Assembly (NCBI GenBank): GCA_039545355.1
Contig: BCJJ01000026.1
Location: forward strand, 62,001-126,000
DNA length: 64,000 bases
From: Trichosporon coremiiforme
Taxonomy: Eukaryota; Basidiomycota; Tremellomycetes; Trichosporonales; Trichosporonaceae
Direction of reading: 5' to 3'
The translations under genes were made by a program, and so were the position numbers. Shown here one piece after another: positions 52,454-63,981 of this stretch. The number at the start of each line of letters is the position of its first letter. Within the stretch, counting starts at the first letter, position 1. The notes beneath the pieces were generated by a model, which worked only from the letters and a program-made list of their open reading frames with translations, did no database searches and was not told where the DNA came from.

Positions 52454-54210
52454 TTAGGCAGGGATACCCTGGGACTCGAAGGAAGCGGCACGAGTCAGAG
52501 AAGGCGAGGCGACGTTGGAGCGCGTCGACAGGCGCTCGACGAGACCAGGGCGGAGCTCGGCAGCGCTCTTCGTGACCTGGATCTTCTCCGAGGGGGGCAC
52601 GTGGAGCGTGTACGGGTTCGCGACCTGGGCAGCGGGCTGCCAGGTGGGGTGGCGCTTGTCGAGGGTCTCGACCTCGGACATGATGGACTGAACCGAGACA
52701 GAGGAGGCGGACGAGGCGCCGTCGGAAGCGAGCGAGTCGGACGAGGCAACGCGCTGGAGCTTGAGGTGCTCGACCTCCATNCCNCCCTCGAGGACACCNA
52801 CNCGCATCATGGCGAGNAGGTTGTGGGCAGCGTTNGAGTGGTCGTAGACACCACCGAAGAAGGCAGTGGTNGCGTCAGTGCCNATNGAGCGCTTGACGAG
52901 GTGGGCNCCACCNGGGTGGTCCTCAATGAAGCTCGAGACGTCGTGGATGAAACCGTGNATGGCNACGAGCGAGCGGTCCTTGGACTCGGCCTGGAAGTCC
53001 TCCCACGAGATGACGGGAAGGTCGTTCGAGTGCTTGGGCCACTTGATCTCCTTGGACTGCTCCTCGAGAAGCTGGAGCTTCATNGTGTACTGACCCTTCT
53101 TGATCTCGTTGTCGGGGAAGGTCTTCAGGTGCGAAGCAAGGCCAAGCTTGGANGNNGTCCAGATGAACCACTTGGTNGGGTCGTACTGGTACCACTTGAT
53201 NGCGTTGCGGAAGTCCATNGGGAACTGGTGGTGGAAGTTGTGGTAGCCCTCACCGACAGTGCAGAGCGCAGTGATGAAGTGGTCCTTGGGGGTGTGCTTG
53301 TTGTCGAAGGGGGTCTCACCGAGCCAGTGGGCAAGCGAGTTGACGCAGAAGGTCGAGTGGTGGACGAAGACGAGACGAGCGGCGGCAGCGAAGAAGAGAC
53401 CTCCCCACCAGTCACCCCAGCCGAGACCAGCGACAAGAGTCGGGAAGCCAAGGCCGAAGAAGACCATGAGAGCGAGGTAGTTCTTGTGCTGCCAGCGGAC
53501 GACGGGGTTCTTGGTCAGGTCCGAGATGTCAGCGACACCGATCTTGCCACGGGGCTTGATAAGCATCCAGCCGATGTGGGCCCACCAGAAGCCCTCGTGA
53601 GCCGAGTAGGGGTCAAGCTTGGTGTCGGTGTAGCGGTGGTGGGCGCGGTGGCCGCGAGACCACCAGCGGATCGAACCCTGGACGGAACCAGCACCCGCGC
53701 AGGCGAGGAAGTACTGAAGCGGGAGCGAGGCGTTGTAAGCACGGTGGGCCCAAAGACGGTGGTAACCGGCAGTGATGCCGAGACCAGTGATGAAGTAGTA
53801 GATGACGCTGTGGAAGGTTAGCATCCGTTCGAACGGTGGGGGAGGGCAGATCGGATTGTGCCACTCAAACGCCGCCACTTGCCGTCGGCTAGATGACGCG
53901 AGTTTTGTGGGGTGCCACAATCCGGCTGCGCAGGGGTGCGAAATACTCACGCCCAGATAGCGGTCTTGAGCTGCCAGGGGGTCGTGAAGAGACCGTAAAT
54001 GGCAAGCGCGGGGGGAATGGTCAGAGCAAGGAACGAGATCCACTGGATGTTCTGGAAGAGGTTCTTGGCGGTGACGGGCGGGAGCCACTTCATGTTCTCG
54101 ACAGTACGCTGGACGTAGTTGTCGGGGACGACGAAGGACTCGAGCTCAGGGTTGAGCTCCATCTCAGCGGCGGCGACGGGCGCCTTCTTGTCAGCGGCGA
54201 CAGCGGACAT
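52454..54210 (-). CDS. OLE1: Acyl-CoA delta-9 desaturase with C-terminal cytochrome b5 domain
   Basis: An ER membrane di-iron enzyme that introduces the delta-9 double bond into stearoyl/palmitoyl-CoA. Exons 54210-53951 and 53807-52454 (phase 2) give 537 aa. The three His boxes are HRLWAH, HRAHH and HNFHH, with four hydrophobic segments around them. The cytochrome b5 domain follows ([29 protein letters not shown], heme ligand region), then an S-rich tail. Twenty single ambiguous bases (N) lie between 52781 and 53219. Nineteen are at third codon positions, so the protein is readable throughout. The intron is 143 nt. Family assignment is certain. Confidence 0.95.
52781..53219. other. Block of 20 ambiguous bases inside the desaturase gene
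   Basis: Isolated N characters at 52781, 52784, 52799, 52802, 52817, 52835, 52871, 52883, 52886, 52907, 52913, 52958, 52964, 53084, 53153, 53155, 53156, 53177, 53201 and 53219. All except 53155 are third bases of codons in the desaturase frame, and most of those codons are four-fold degenerate. No other N occurs in the window. Confidence 0.95.
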
Positions 54211-57016
54211 GGTGTGCAATCGGAGCTAGACGCGCGGAAAGGTTGAAAGAGGATGAAAGGTGGCGAGGTTGCGATGGGGATGAGAGATGTGGCGGTAACC
54301 GAGGTAGTGGGGTGCGGGGTAGGTCGCGGCTCAGTCGCGTTCAAGGCTAGTTGTCGTTCTGCTCCTAGTCAAAGGGAGAGGATCTTGCCTGTAGGGAATG
54401 TCGAGATAGCGAGAGTGAGTGAAGATAAGATTGGAAGATGGCCTTGGAGCTGCTGCTTTTATGTATCATGGTGGTAAGGCTACCCACGCCAGGCCCACCA
54501 GCCCATGTACCAACTTTTGGGGAAGACCACCAGAATTCCTACAGCGGCACTGGACCCTTCGGCTTAATGCGGGTAAAGTATATCCTAATCCCTCCGTTAC
54601 CTCGGTGCCTGCAACATTAATCGGCCACGTGGCTTTCGCTAATCGTAGCCTTTCTCCGATTAGGATCTCGCTTTTCGCTGTTCCTGGGTGGACGGAGGCT
54701 TGGCCCGTCATGGCTGCGCTCCTCGCCTAGGACTAAGAATGGACGTCACTTGGCCCCGATTGGGGAGCGCGAGGCGAGCTGTGCAATCAGACACAATCTG
54801 ACTGGTCACCGCCGTCTCCGTCGCACTCCGGCGCGTCCTGCCCATCGCGCCTCCCATGTACGACCCTGCTGACATTCTCGCGTAGTGGAGCTCGCCTGGG
54901 AAGCACCGTGGATCTCATGCCAGTGTGCCAATGAGACTCCGCGATCGCGACGACGCGTCGTCGAAATGGCGACATGGCGACGTCCTCGTTTAGCTGATCG
55001 TCGTCACGTAACTCGTATCGCGTTTGGCTGCGCATGGCCTCTTGGCCGCGGATGACGCTGGAAACGCTGTGACACTGGCCCAAGTCACTCGTGTCCCGCT
55101 CTGACCCAGGACGCACAACCTGCGCTCGTCGCCATGCAATTCAAGTGCCTTCCAAGCCACCGCCGGGGCTGGTGAGGGTTATCTAATCGTTGCAAGAAAA
55201 TCTGCGTGCACCCATCACCCCCGCCACCCGTCCACTGTGCACCCGCCGCCGCTGCCGGGAGCTGGGACTCGGACCTCACCGTCACAGGCACTCCGTGTCG
55301 CTGGTAACCCCGTGATCAGCGGCACGGAGTTAGCACCAGTGCGGATTGCGGCACGCGGGGCTATGGCCTGTCGATCGCTGCCTACGTCGGCTGTTGGGTG
55401 GGCCTCGGCACGTGCCGTGGGTCACGGTGAATTGCGCTCCAGCGTGCTCCCATCACTGAACCATATGTGCTCCACAGTGAGATCAGGCGCGTCATGGGTG
55501 CCTCGTGTCTGCGTGCTGAGAGAATGGCGAGCGGCGTCGCCCGACAACCAGCAAGTCTCGAACATCGATTCTAAGAGATCTGATGGCTTGTGGCTTTCGG
55601 AAGGTATACAGGATCTCGCCTCGGCTTTCAGATTTTGTGGGGCGGATCAGTGGTGCGCCACGAATCCCGAATCTGAGTTCGAGTCCTAGTGCGGATTATC
55701 ACGTGGCGTCCCTCACCACTCCCTCTGGTCTCCAGTGCCGCTGCAACTGCCGCGCTTAATGCATTGCCGTCGACCCGTCGACCCCACCGCATCTCCCAAC
55801 TTTTGTCCGGCTGCATGCAACGAGGGACCGGTCCTGATAAGATAACTCGTCTGCATCGCTAGACATACCCGGAATCGACTACTCGTCGAGTCTGGCGTTC
55901 TCCAAATAGTCGTGCGACCCAATGCAGCTCGTTAGCGCGCTTGCACAGATCGCTTTTTCCCATTTGGGTTCCGCGAGTCACCGTTCACGCCCCTCGGAAA
56001 CGTGATTCATGACCGCCAGCAAGGCAAAACAAACAACCAGCCGCGCTCGAACCCACCCGGTCTGCTCCGTCACTGCAGAACGACCCCTCTGCCAGCGTGT
56101 CACTCGTCACTGTGAAACGCATCCGTGTCGTCTGTGCCCATTGCCATTGTCACGTCCGCGATTCGCCTATCCAGGAGCTCCTGCCAGCTCCTATCTTCCT
56201 ATCTTGGTCCACTGCGCCGTCCACGGTGGCGGTCGGTGGTGAGGGAGGAACAGATTGTTGGGGCGGAGGCAAATCTCGCCTGGCCCACTGCACGATCCAC
56301 GCCAAGCCCTCCAAAGATCCTCCGATCACGTGAAGAACATGTCACGTGAAATTTCGTGTGGGTCTAGCGCGAGTCTAGCGTGGCTAGAGGAATGCCGTGT
56401 GGCTACGGACAAGTCATGTGATTTCGGCTGGTTGTGGAGGCGGCGGGGGCCGTTGACATGATGGAGGGGGTGGCTTACGATACCGGGGATGGCCGACGGT
56501 GCGGTTTGTGGGGGACCGGACTGGAACCTCGGTGCGAAACGCGTATGAGGCAGCCGAACGAGCTGCGGGGCATACTCGCATGCTCCAAATGTGCCCGCCG
56601 GCCCTGGACTCTTCCCCATGCATATGTGGTGAACGTGCGAGTGCATGTTGTCAGCAAGTTGAGATGGCGAGGACACAGAAAGAGGACGGTGCGGCGGAGG
56701 CTCCTTGATGCGGCTTTCTTGGAACCGGTTGGTGTGGAATTGTTTCCGGTGGCCCGGCGGTGCGCGCCAGTGCGGTGAGCTCGGCTTGCTCCGCCGCGTA
56801 TGGACGCCAATCCCTCCACCGTAGATGACGGTTCAAGGAAGGTTTCATCCACCCGGCCCGGCTACCACCACCGCTCCCACCCGCAGGGACGACTGTCCGC
56901 ACACCAGGCCGCTGCCCACTTTCCACCACGCCATCCTAAACTTACTATAACACTACAAGGCATCGCGCCCTTTCTCATACCCCATACCTCCCCACCCGAC
57001 ACACTCCTTACCCATC
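54211..57016. promoter_or_regulatory. Divergent promoter region, desaturase / acyl-CoA dehydrogenase
   Basis: 2.8 kb between divergent start codons. Short frames on both strands show no domain. The desaturase leader is purine-rich on the plus strand to about 54450. A long regulatory region is common for lipid genes, but I cannot name sites. Confidence 0.4.
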
Positions 57017-58476
57017 ATGTCCGTCGACCCCAGGCTCTCCAAGTACATCGCCCCCTCGGCCTGGTCTCTCGTGCGTCCCGAGATGGTCCGTTCACCAACT
57101 GACGCCAGATTGAGCCTCACTTCTCCCAGCAGGGCAAGGAGACCCTCAAGACCCTCATCACCTTCCTCGAGGTAAGCAACCCAAGCTAGTGACGCCGCTG
57201 ACGTTCGCAGGAGGATGTTATGCCCGCCGAGCCCATCTTCCACCAGCAGCTCTCGACCGACCCCGCGAAGCGCTGGAAGTCGATCCCCCCTATCCTTGAG
57301 ACCCTCAAGGAGAAGGCCAAGAAGGTCGGCCTCTGGAACCTTTGGCTCTCGGGCGGCGAGTTCCAGCACCTCGCCCAGGGCTCCGGCAAGGGCCTCACCA
57401 ATCTCGAGTACGCTGTTCTCGCCGAGATCTCGGGCCACTCGCACCTGTGCCCCGAGGCCATGAACTGCTCCGCCCCCGACACCGGAAACATGGAGGTCAT
57501 CGCTCGTTTCGGCACGGACGCCCAGAAGGACAAGTACCTGAAGCGCCTTGTCAACGGCGAGATCCGCTCTGCCTTTGCCATGACCGAGTACGGCATTGCC
57601 TCGTCTGACGCCTCCAACCTCCGCAACACGACCGTCACGAAGCGCGCCGACGGCAAGCTCGTCCTCAAGGGACACAAGTGGTGGATCTCGGGCGCTGGCG
57701 ACCCCCGCTGCTCGGTTCACATTGTTGTCGCCGTCACCGACCCCAAGAACCCCAACAAGTACAAGCGCCACACCATCTTCCTCGTCGACCCCAAGACCCC
57801 CGGTGTCGAGATCGTCCGCCCGATGCAGGTCTTCGGCTACGACGACGCTCCCGAGGGTCACATGGAGATTGTCTACAACGACGTCATCCTCGACCCCTCC
57901 GAGACCTGCGGAGGTGAGGCCATGATCGGCCGCGGCTTCGAGATCCTCCAGGCCCGTCTCGGCCCCGGCCGTCTGCACCACTGCATGCGCACGATCGGTG
58001 TCGCCACCCGCGCGCTCGACCTCATGCTCCTCCGCGTCTGCAACCCCGCCCGCAAGACCTTCGGCAAGGAGCTGCGCGAGCACGGCACGATTCTGGCCGA
58101 CATTGCCCGCTCGCGTGCCGACATTGACCAGGCGCGTCTCCTCACCCTCGCGGCCGCCAAGGCCGTCGACGAGCGCAAGGCCAAGGGCGCGCTCAAGGAG
58201 ATCGGTCTCGCCAAGTTCACCGTGCCCACTGTCGCGCTCCAGGTCATCGACCGCGCCATGCAGGTCCACGGCGCCGAGGGCATTTCACAGGACAAGCCGC
58301 TCGCCAAGATGTACGCTGGCGTCCGCACGCTCCGCTACGCCGACGGCCCGGACGAGGTCCACCTCCAGCAGCAGGGCAAGGTCGAGATCAAGGAGCGCAT
58401 CGCGTACCTCCAGGACCGTGAGGCGCGTGTCCGCAAGGCCGCCGCCGCTCTCGGCGACCGCGGCCACAAGCTCTAA
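57017..58476 (+). CDS. Acyl-CoA dehydrogenase (ACAD10/11-like)
   Basis: An FAD-dependent enzyme of fatty-acid beta-oxidation, mitochondrial or peroxisomal. Exons 57017-57070, 57109-57171 and 57211-58476 join in phase 0 and give 460 aa. Motifs are WNLWLSGGEFQHL, CPEAMNCSAPDTGNMEVIARFG, FAMTEYGIASSDASNL (FAD-binding signature), KGHKWWISGAGDPRCSVHIVV and LDPSETCGGEAMIGRGFEILQARLGPGRLHHCMR split over the mid-domain. The C-terminal helical domain ends VHGAEGISQDKPLAKMYAGVRTLRYADGPDEVH. The pattern is that of ACAD10/11-type dehydrogenases, here without the kinase-like N-terminal domain of the animal proteins. Both introns are under 40 nt. It has no obvious presequence, so localisation is open. Confidence 0.94.
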
Positions 58477-58689
58477 GCACGCGTTCACCGCAAGCCGCGA
58501 AGCGGCGCAGCGGCGCAGTGGTGTGCTCACGAGCGCAAACTTGTAAAGACATAGACGAAAAATGTCCCCATCCAAATCAGTAGTAAACATTATCTCCCCT
58601 CTTTGTGGTTATTACGAGGTCATCCGAAGAAGTATATGCAGAAATTCAGACACTCAATACGTTACATGTGAACAACTAACGTCTCGCGA

Positions 58690-59794
58690 TCAGTTATCGT
58701 TACCTGCCGACTCGCGGGCATACTTCTGCACCCACCCCTCCCTGTTCCGGGCATAAACCTCACTCTCGGGCGGGGGGACGGTGCCCGGCGTCAAGAGGCC
58801 GGCATGCACGAAATCCTCCCCCTGCGGCGTGGTGTGGTACGTGTCGTAGAGTGATCTGGGGTCAACTCAAGGCAAGGGGAGGGGACCGGAGCTGAGCGGT
58901 GGGGAACTGCGGAGAGGGGAGCACGGAACAGATCCGCGTCGCAGATGGCCGTCGGCGCTGGTATGTTCAAGCGCTCATGTGGGCGACGCCGCCGGGGAAG
59001 ACTCGGATGCGTTCAGAACAGGTCCGGATGCAAGTTACCGAGCCCTTCGGGTTCTTCCCACCGATCGCCACCGGATGATCAGCGGCGCCCACCGAGACCG
59101 CGAGAGCGAGAGCATCAATCTCGATCTCCGTAGCGGGGCAACCGGCGGCAGTTGCACAACCACGCGACGAGGCCTGGGCTGTTACAACGACACTGGATCG
59201 AGCAAAGATAGGGCCCGCGGTGCGATGTAGACCGTTAGAGAAGTACTCACGATCCACAAATGGGACAGAAGAAGCGCTCCACTTCTCGTCCGGCGTCCGA
59301 CGTCGTCGCCCACTTGCGCACTTCGCCAGACACCGTCAAGTCGTACGCGCGGACGAACTCTGAGGATCTTAACGTCAGCGACTACTCTCCCCCAATCCAG
59401 GGGCAGTGGAACTTACACCGATCCAGTGAATTTGCGACAGTCGATGCAGTCTGTTCGTCAGCTCTTCTCTCCACACTTGAGCACCCAAGCTTCAAGCTGC
59501 GTTCCATTGGAACTGGGGTTGAAGCGAATGAAAGCGATGGAAACAATTCAGCCCCGCCTTTGATCGCCCCGCGCCCTGGAACTGGACTCGAGTGAGGGAA
59601 TGGATGGTTCTGCTATGGGGGAGACTTAGGGAGAGTTTGGACTTACGACAGATAGCTGTCCCCCCGTGGGGCCGGAAGCGGAGCGTGATCAAGCCACAGC
59701 CGCATCTGATCTGGAGATGGTTGGAGCCCGAGTGTGAGTGCGAGTGCGAGGAGCGGGAGGTGTGCGTGTGTGTCGTGTGCGTTGAGTGTGGCAT
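58690..59794 (-). CDS. GFA/CENP-V-type zinc protein
   Basis: A member of the glutathione-dependent formaldehyde-activating enzyme (GFA, Mss4-like) fold. Four exons, 59794-59647, 59450-59419, 59357-59251 and 58855-58690, give 150 aa. Zinc-binding motifs in order are RCGCGLITLRF, CHCIDCRKFTGS (split across an intron) and FFCPICGSSLYD, which define the family, with SGEVRKW between. The third junction needs a GTGTAA donor and a CAGAG acceptor to keep frame, so it is less certain. The last intron is 395 nt, unusually long. The N-terminal 28 residues are His/Ser/Thr-rich (MPHSTHTTHTHTS), and the start could be elsewhere. Most family members have no proven activity; the fold, not the reaction, is supported. 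Confidence 0.78.
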
Positions 59795-60540
59795 GTCCGT
59801 TTTGCTGCTGGGTCCGATGAGGAGTACAGTCGGGAGTTCAAGGAGGAAAGGTCAGGGGATAAGTAGGATGTGGAGGATGTGAGAATGTGAGGTTGAGAGC
59901 TGAAGAGTGAGCTGGTGCATCAGTTGGAGTGTGTTTGCTGACTGATAGCGGATCGGTCTGAAACAAGGCACCACGACGTCATACTGTTCGGTCATTGATG
60001 GTGGCGGAGGGGGATGATAAGGAGTTCGCCGATCCGCGAACCCGTCACAACAACCGTCCGGGGTAGCTCTCCGCAGTCACGGCTACTGGTCGCACACTTG
60101 CAATCGCATTGGGAATGTCGGTGAACCCGGTTCGGTCCTTGCAGAGTGAACGAGATTGCTGGTTGTCTTCCAACATTGCCAGCGCGAAGCTGTTCTGCCC
60201 GGCAACAGGCCATCTGTTCATAATGCCACCTCCATTGTTCGAGGGCACACCAAGGGCTCCCGCAATGATCTACCTCGGAGAGCGCCATTGTCGCTACCAC
60301 AGCCTTCAGCCATAAGCCTAGTCCATCCTCGGCTCCCGTCTTAGTCCCCTGTCGCTACACTAACGCGCACTAACTGGTTCCACTATCAGAAAGTTGATCC
60401 CATCGGGTCCCACGACGGTTTGGTGGTATGAACAACCGCTCCTCATTCTTCCTATCATCCCTCACATTTCTTGCTGCCTTTCACTTGTATCCTGCTTGAG
60501 CTACACCACGTCATCGTCATCCGTTACTTGTTGGAACGAC
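59795..60540. promoter_or_regulatory. Divergent intergenic region
   Basis: 0.75 kb between the GFA-like gene and the acidic orphan. No gene seen. Confidence 0.4.
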
Positions 60541-61785
60541 ATGCCCAGATCCCGCGACACTCCCGTCACCAGGCGACCCAGACCTATCGTCTGGTATGTT
60601 CTCCCCCCACCTCGTGCTGACTCCAGGCCAATCTCGCTCACCGCGCTCGCCGACGCTCTCGCAAACGCCCCCTCCATTCCCCACCACTCGGATCCCGCAC
60701 AGATCCTGAACATCGAGAACCCCACGTTCCTCAATGATCAGGATGAGGAGGCGGACACATCCTTCGTCTATGACTCCGAGCTAGAAGTTTCAGAGGCGTA
60801 CGAGGGCAACGATCACGAGGAGTCCACCGAGGCGGATGGGTCCGAGGGCACGGAGGAGGAGGACGAGGGGGAGGGGGAGGGGGAGAGCGACGGCTACGCA
60901 CACCGCAGCAGCATCATCGCGCGCGATTTGGCAGCGTACCGCGCCTCGCTGCAGACCGCCTCTATCAACTCGCCGTACCCTTCGTGTCCATGGATGGCTG
61001 CTATGGCGTTAGCAACAGACGCCATGCGCTCACGCACCCAGCGCACCACTTCCCCGGCCATCGCCGAAACCCGACGTGTCCCCACCTACTCTCGACAGCC
61101 CGACTCTGACTCTGATACCTTTTCTGATCCCCACTCTGGTCCCGACGCCGACGCCGACGCCGAATCGGACTCGAGCTCCGACGACTACGACGACGAAGGA
61201 AACAGGGAGGACCAAACCCGCGCGATCCTCGAGGACCGCGTCCTCTCGGCCCGTCGTGCACAGGTCGAGGCCGAACGTGCGGAAAGAGTGGCTTGGAAAA
61301 GAGCTCATCCCCCCACAAGCGAGGCGTGGGAGTTGGCGTATCGCTCCGGAATGCGGGTTTCTGAGGCATACGCGCGCACCCGGGCTGGAGACGGTGGGTA
61401 CAGCGGTATGGGCGGTTACATGTATGTCGGGCGGGCTGCTTCTGTTTCTCGATCTGCCCCGAGTTTCTATGAAGGCGACGGGCACGGGTCGTACTCTGCT
61501 CTCACCGAGAGATACCGCCGAACGCACAGCCAGACGCGCACGGAGACCGAGACACGGCGAGCCCACGCCCACGCCCAGACGCTGTACACCTACGGTCCCT
61601 CTGACAGGGACGAGGCGGGCCGAGAACTCCAGCGCGAGGTCGAGCACACCCGCCGCGCGGCCATTGTTGCTGCCAACAAGCGTTTCTGGGCCGAGAGGGA
61701 GTTGGGGGATTACCTCCTCCGAAGTGCTTTGTTGGATGTTGAAGGTGGGTGTCAGAGTCTCGAGGACGGGCCCATGTTCCTGTAA
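60541..61785 (+). CDS. Acidic, low-complexity orphan protein
   Basis: I do not recognise this protein. I start at the ATG at 60541 (MPRSRDTPVTRRPRPIVW), ignoring 49 upstream in-frame residues of leader-like composition. A 33-nt intron (60594-60626, GTATGT donor, GTGCTGACTCCAG) is likely. Because it is a multiple of three and open, both spliced (403 aa) and unspliced forms are readable. Features are an acidic E/G/D block (about residues 75-120), a second D/S/A acidic block (about 190-225), then basic helical segments (RVLSARRAQVEAERAERVAW) and a conserved-looking C-terminal helix (AAIVAANKRFWAERELGDYL). Probably an intracellular, partly disordered protein. Confidence 0.6.
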   Translation: MPRSRDTPVTRRPRPIVWYVLPPPRADSRPISLTALADALANAPSIPHHSDPAQILNIENPTFLNDQDEEADTSFVYDSELEVSEAYEGNDHEESTEADGSEGTEEEDEGEGEGESDGYAHRSSIIARDLAAYRASLQTASINSPYPSCPWMAAMALATDAMRSRTQRTTSPAIAETRRVPTYSRQPDSDSDTFSDPHSGPDADADAESDSSSDDYDDEGNREDQTRAILEDRVLSARRAQVEAERAERVAWKRAHPPTSEAWELAYRSGMRVSEAYARTRAGDGGYSGMGGYMYVGRAASVSRSAPSFYEGDGHGSYSALTERYRRTHSQTRTETETRRAHAHAQTLYTYGPSDRDEAGRELQREVEHTRRAAIVAANKRFWAERELGDYLLRSALLDVEGGCQSLEDGPMFL

Positions 61786-62048
61786 CCTCGCCACGTCGCA
61801 TCAGTTGACACCTTTGGATTGAGCATAGTTTGATATCTCAGTTGTACGCGTAATTGTCTTGCCAAGATGCATGAGTATAGTTAGATATTGCCGTCTTCAG
61901 AAGGTCTTCGCAATCTAATCTTGCCGTACACTTCTCCTCTTTCTCTCTCATACAACCCTCCCCGACCTGTCCATACAACTTCGCATCCCTTAGGCCGCCT
62001 CTCTCTCTGCTAGCTCTCGGCCAGCCTTCGGCTGTCCTCGAACAGCGT

Positions 62049-63368
62049 CTAGTCGCCCTCCGCCTCCGCCTTGGGCGGTGCATCGCTCCATCCCATGCGG
62101 ATCGCAAACTTGCTCAGGAACCAGCCACTCAGTCCCCACACCTCGAGGTTCTTCATGTGCTCGTCGTTCTCGTCAGGCGGGGGGTGGAGCAGATCTCCGA
62201 CCCGGATCTTCCAGTACGGTCGCGAAGAGTCGGAGCGGAAGTAGTGCGCCACTTTCCGTGTTGGGTCGTCGACTGCTGAGAGCGGAAGTGGGAGCAGAGC
62301 AGCGACCTCTCCTGGATCCGGACGGAGAGAGGAGAGGGAGATGGACTCGACAGGCGCCTCGGCGGGTCCGAGGGCGTCGTCGGTCGCGCAGGCGAGGGCG
62401 TCGTTGGCGTGGATGAAACCCTGCGTGTTAGCTCCAATGACTCGACATTCTCAGCTGCCCGACTAGCAGAGCTGGGGGACCCATGAACATAGCCAGCAGC
62501 GATCAGCAGATCACTGTGCCTCCGAATGATCGTCCGTCCGCGCTCTACTCACAACAATGGGCCACACTCGCGCCTTGTTACCGAGCGAGTACTCGGTCGG
62601 CAGCGCACCCAGGATCTCGACGTTGCCCGGGACAATTGCGAGCTCCTCGCTGCTTTCTCTCAGTGCTGTATAGACCAAGTCTTTGTCCTGACGTTAGCTC
62701 AGCAAACTCTGCAGCTAGCTTGAGTCGTGGATCCGTCAGACTTCTCAGATCACCGCGATGTTCTATGGAGTGATCGGTGAGAAGGAAGACACTTACTCCG
62801 GGCTCGACCTTGCCTCCTGGGAATCTGTGGGTCAGCTTCTCATCCGCTGTACCAGCAGCCGTCCCGAACTTCTTGCCGGGACCAGCTATCGAATGCCTCC
62901 AGACCGCCTCAGTCACGCCGGGACTAGCCTGAGTCGGTGGAGACTTGTCTGAACTCCAGCGACTGATTCTGAAGCATCTCAAGCTCCAAGATCCCTCACT
63001 GTTTCGCACTAGCTCCCCTCTGGCTCTACTCACCCAGCTTCACTCGCGTGCACCCTCAGCGCCGCCGCGCGCACCTGCATGATGAGCGTCGCTTGTCCGG
63101 CGACGTTGCAGAGGGGCAGGATGACGGCCGACTCGCGGGGTGGGCGCTCCGGACTTCCTTTGGTGTGAGGAGGAAGGTTGTCCAACTCGGGGGGTGGGGG
63201 AAGGAGACGCTCGCGGATGTAGTCGAGGTCGGCGCGGCTGAAGGTTGCCGGGAGAGGGCGGGGCTTGGGCTCCTTGCTGAGGAGGCCGCTCTTGGCCATT
63301 GAGCTCATCGCCCTCAGTGTGGAGACGGGAGCCGCCCTGAGGCCGCGTACCAGCGGGCTGCAGAGCAT
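62049..63368 (-). CDS. NUDIX hydrolase, CoA-diphosphatase type
   Basis: A pyrophosphatase of the Pcd1/NUDT7 type, which hydrolyses CoA or oxidised nucleotides. Exons 63368-63034, 62824-62797, 62687-62553 and 62420-62049 join in phases 2, 0 and 0 and give 289 aa. The Nudix box is assembled across exons 2 and 3: GGKVEPGDKDLVYTALRESS followed by EELAI. The REssEE core is intact, while the final Gly of the consensus is Ala. It is preceded by AALRVHASEAGFPGG, the CoA-pyrophosphatase-type lead-in. Exon 1 begins MLCSPLVRGLRAAPVSTLRA, which resembles a mitochondrial presequence. If translation starts at the later MSSMAK, it would be cytosolic or peroxisomal. The 28-nt second exon is one of the smallest in the window. 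Divergent from DCP1. Confidence 0.88.
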
Positions 63369-63727
63369 GAGGAGAGTGTTGTGAGAGATGCAGATGCAGA
63401 TGAGATGGAGGAAGACAACAGCTTAAGGCAGGGTGTGGGATAGCCATAGCCGGTCATTCTCGGTCCAGACATGTGGGCTGGCTCGGAGACTACGGGGTCA
63501 GCAATTGGTCGGATTACAGGCTGGCCACAATGACGATCCATCGATACAGCGTGATAGGAAATCAGGGTCCGCTGTCCTTGCTCTCGCTTGTGACAGCCTC
63601 CACCCTCCACTCGGCCACTCAACGCTCACTCCCCGGCCACGCACAACCGCACGCACGTCTGGGTCTTCACTCTCCGCTCCTCCCTCACCATACACCCCAT
63701 CCACCCAACCCACCCCGCACCCGGACT
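63369..63727. promoter_or_regulatory. Shared divergent promoter, NUDIX / DCP1
   Basis: A 359-bp spacer between two divergent start codons; it should hold both core promoters. C-rich toward DCP1. Confidence 0.5.
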
Positions 63728-63981
63728 ATGCCCCGTCCACCCCAACCCAACAGCCCAGCACGGCTACCGGCATCTCCCCGCCATGCCAGCCAGTCCGATA
63801 CAAAGACTAAGGAGGAGCTCGCCGCTGTCCGCAATCAGGCAAACCTCAAGACCGTCCAGCGTAACGACCCCGCCCTTGCCGAGATCCTCGACACGACAGC
63901 TTACGCCGTCATCTACCACTGGGGAGACTCGGGCAAGTGGGAGAAGCAGAAGCAGGAGGGCTCCCTCTTCGTCATTCGCAG
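63728..63981 (+). CDS. DCP1: mRNA decapping subunit DCP1, 5' exon (partial)
   Basis: Activator subunit of the Dcp1-Dcp2 decapping complex, in the cytoplasm and P-bodies. Only the first exon (84 codons plus 2 bases) lies in the window; a GTGAGT donor follows at 63982. After about 25 disordered residues the EVH1-like domain begins: NLKTVQRNDPALAEILDTTA, YAVIYHWGDSGKWEKQ and EGSLFVIR, the standard N-terminal signature of Dcp1. I chose the ATG at 63728 because the in-frame upstream sequence is P/T/H-rich leader. The gene continues beyond the right edge. Confidence 0.88.
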
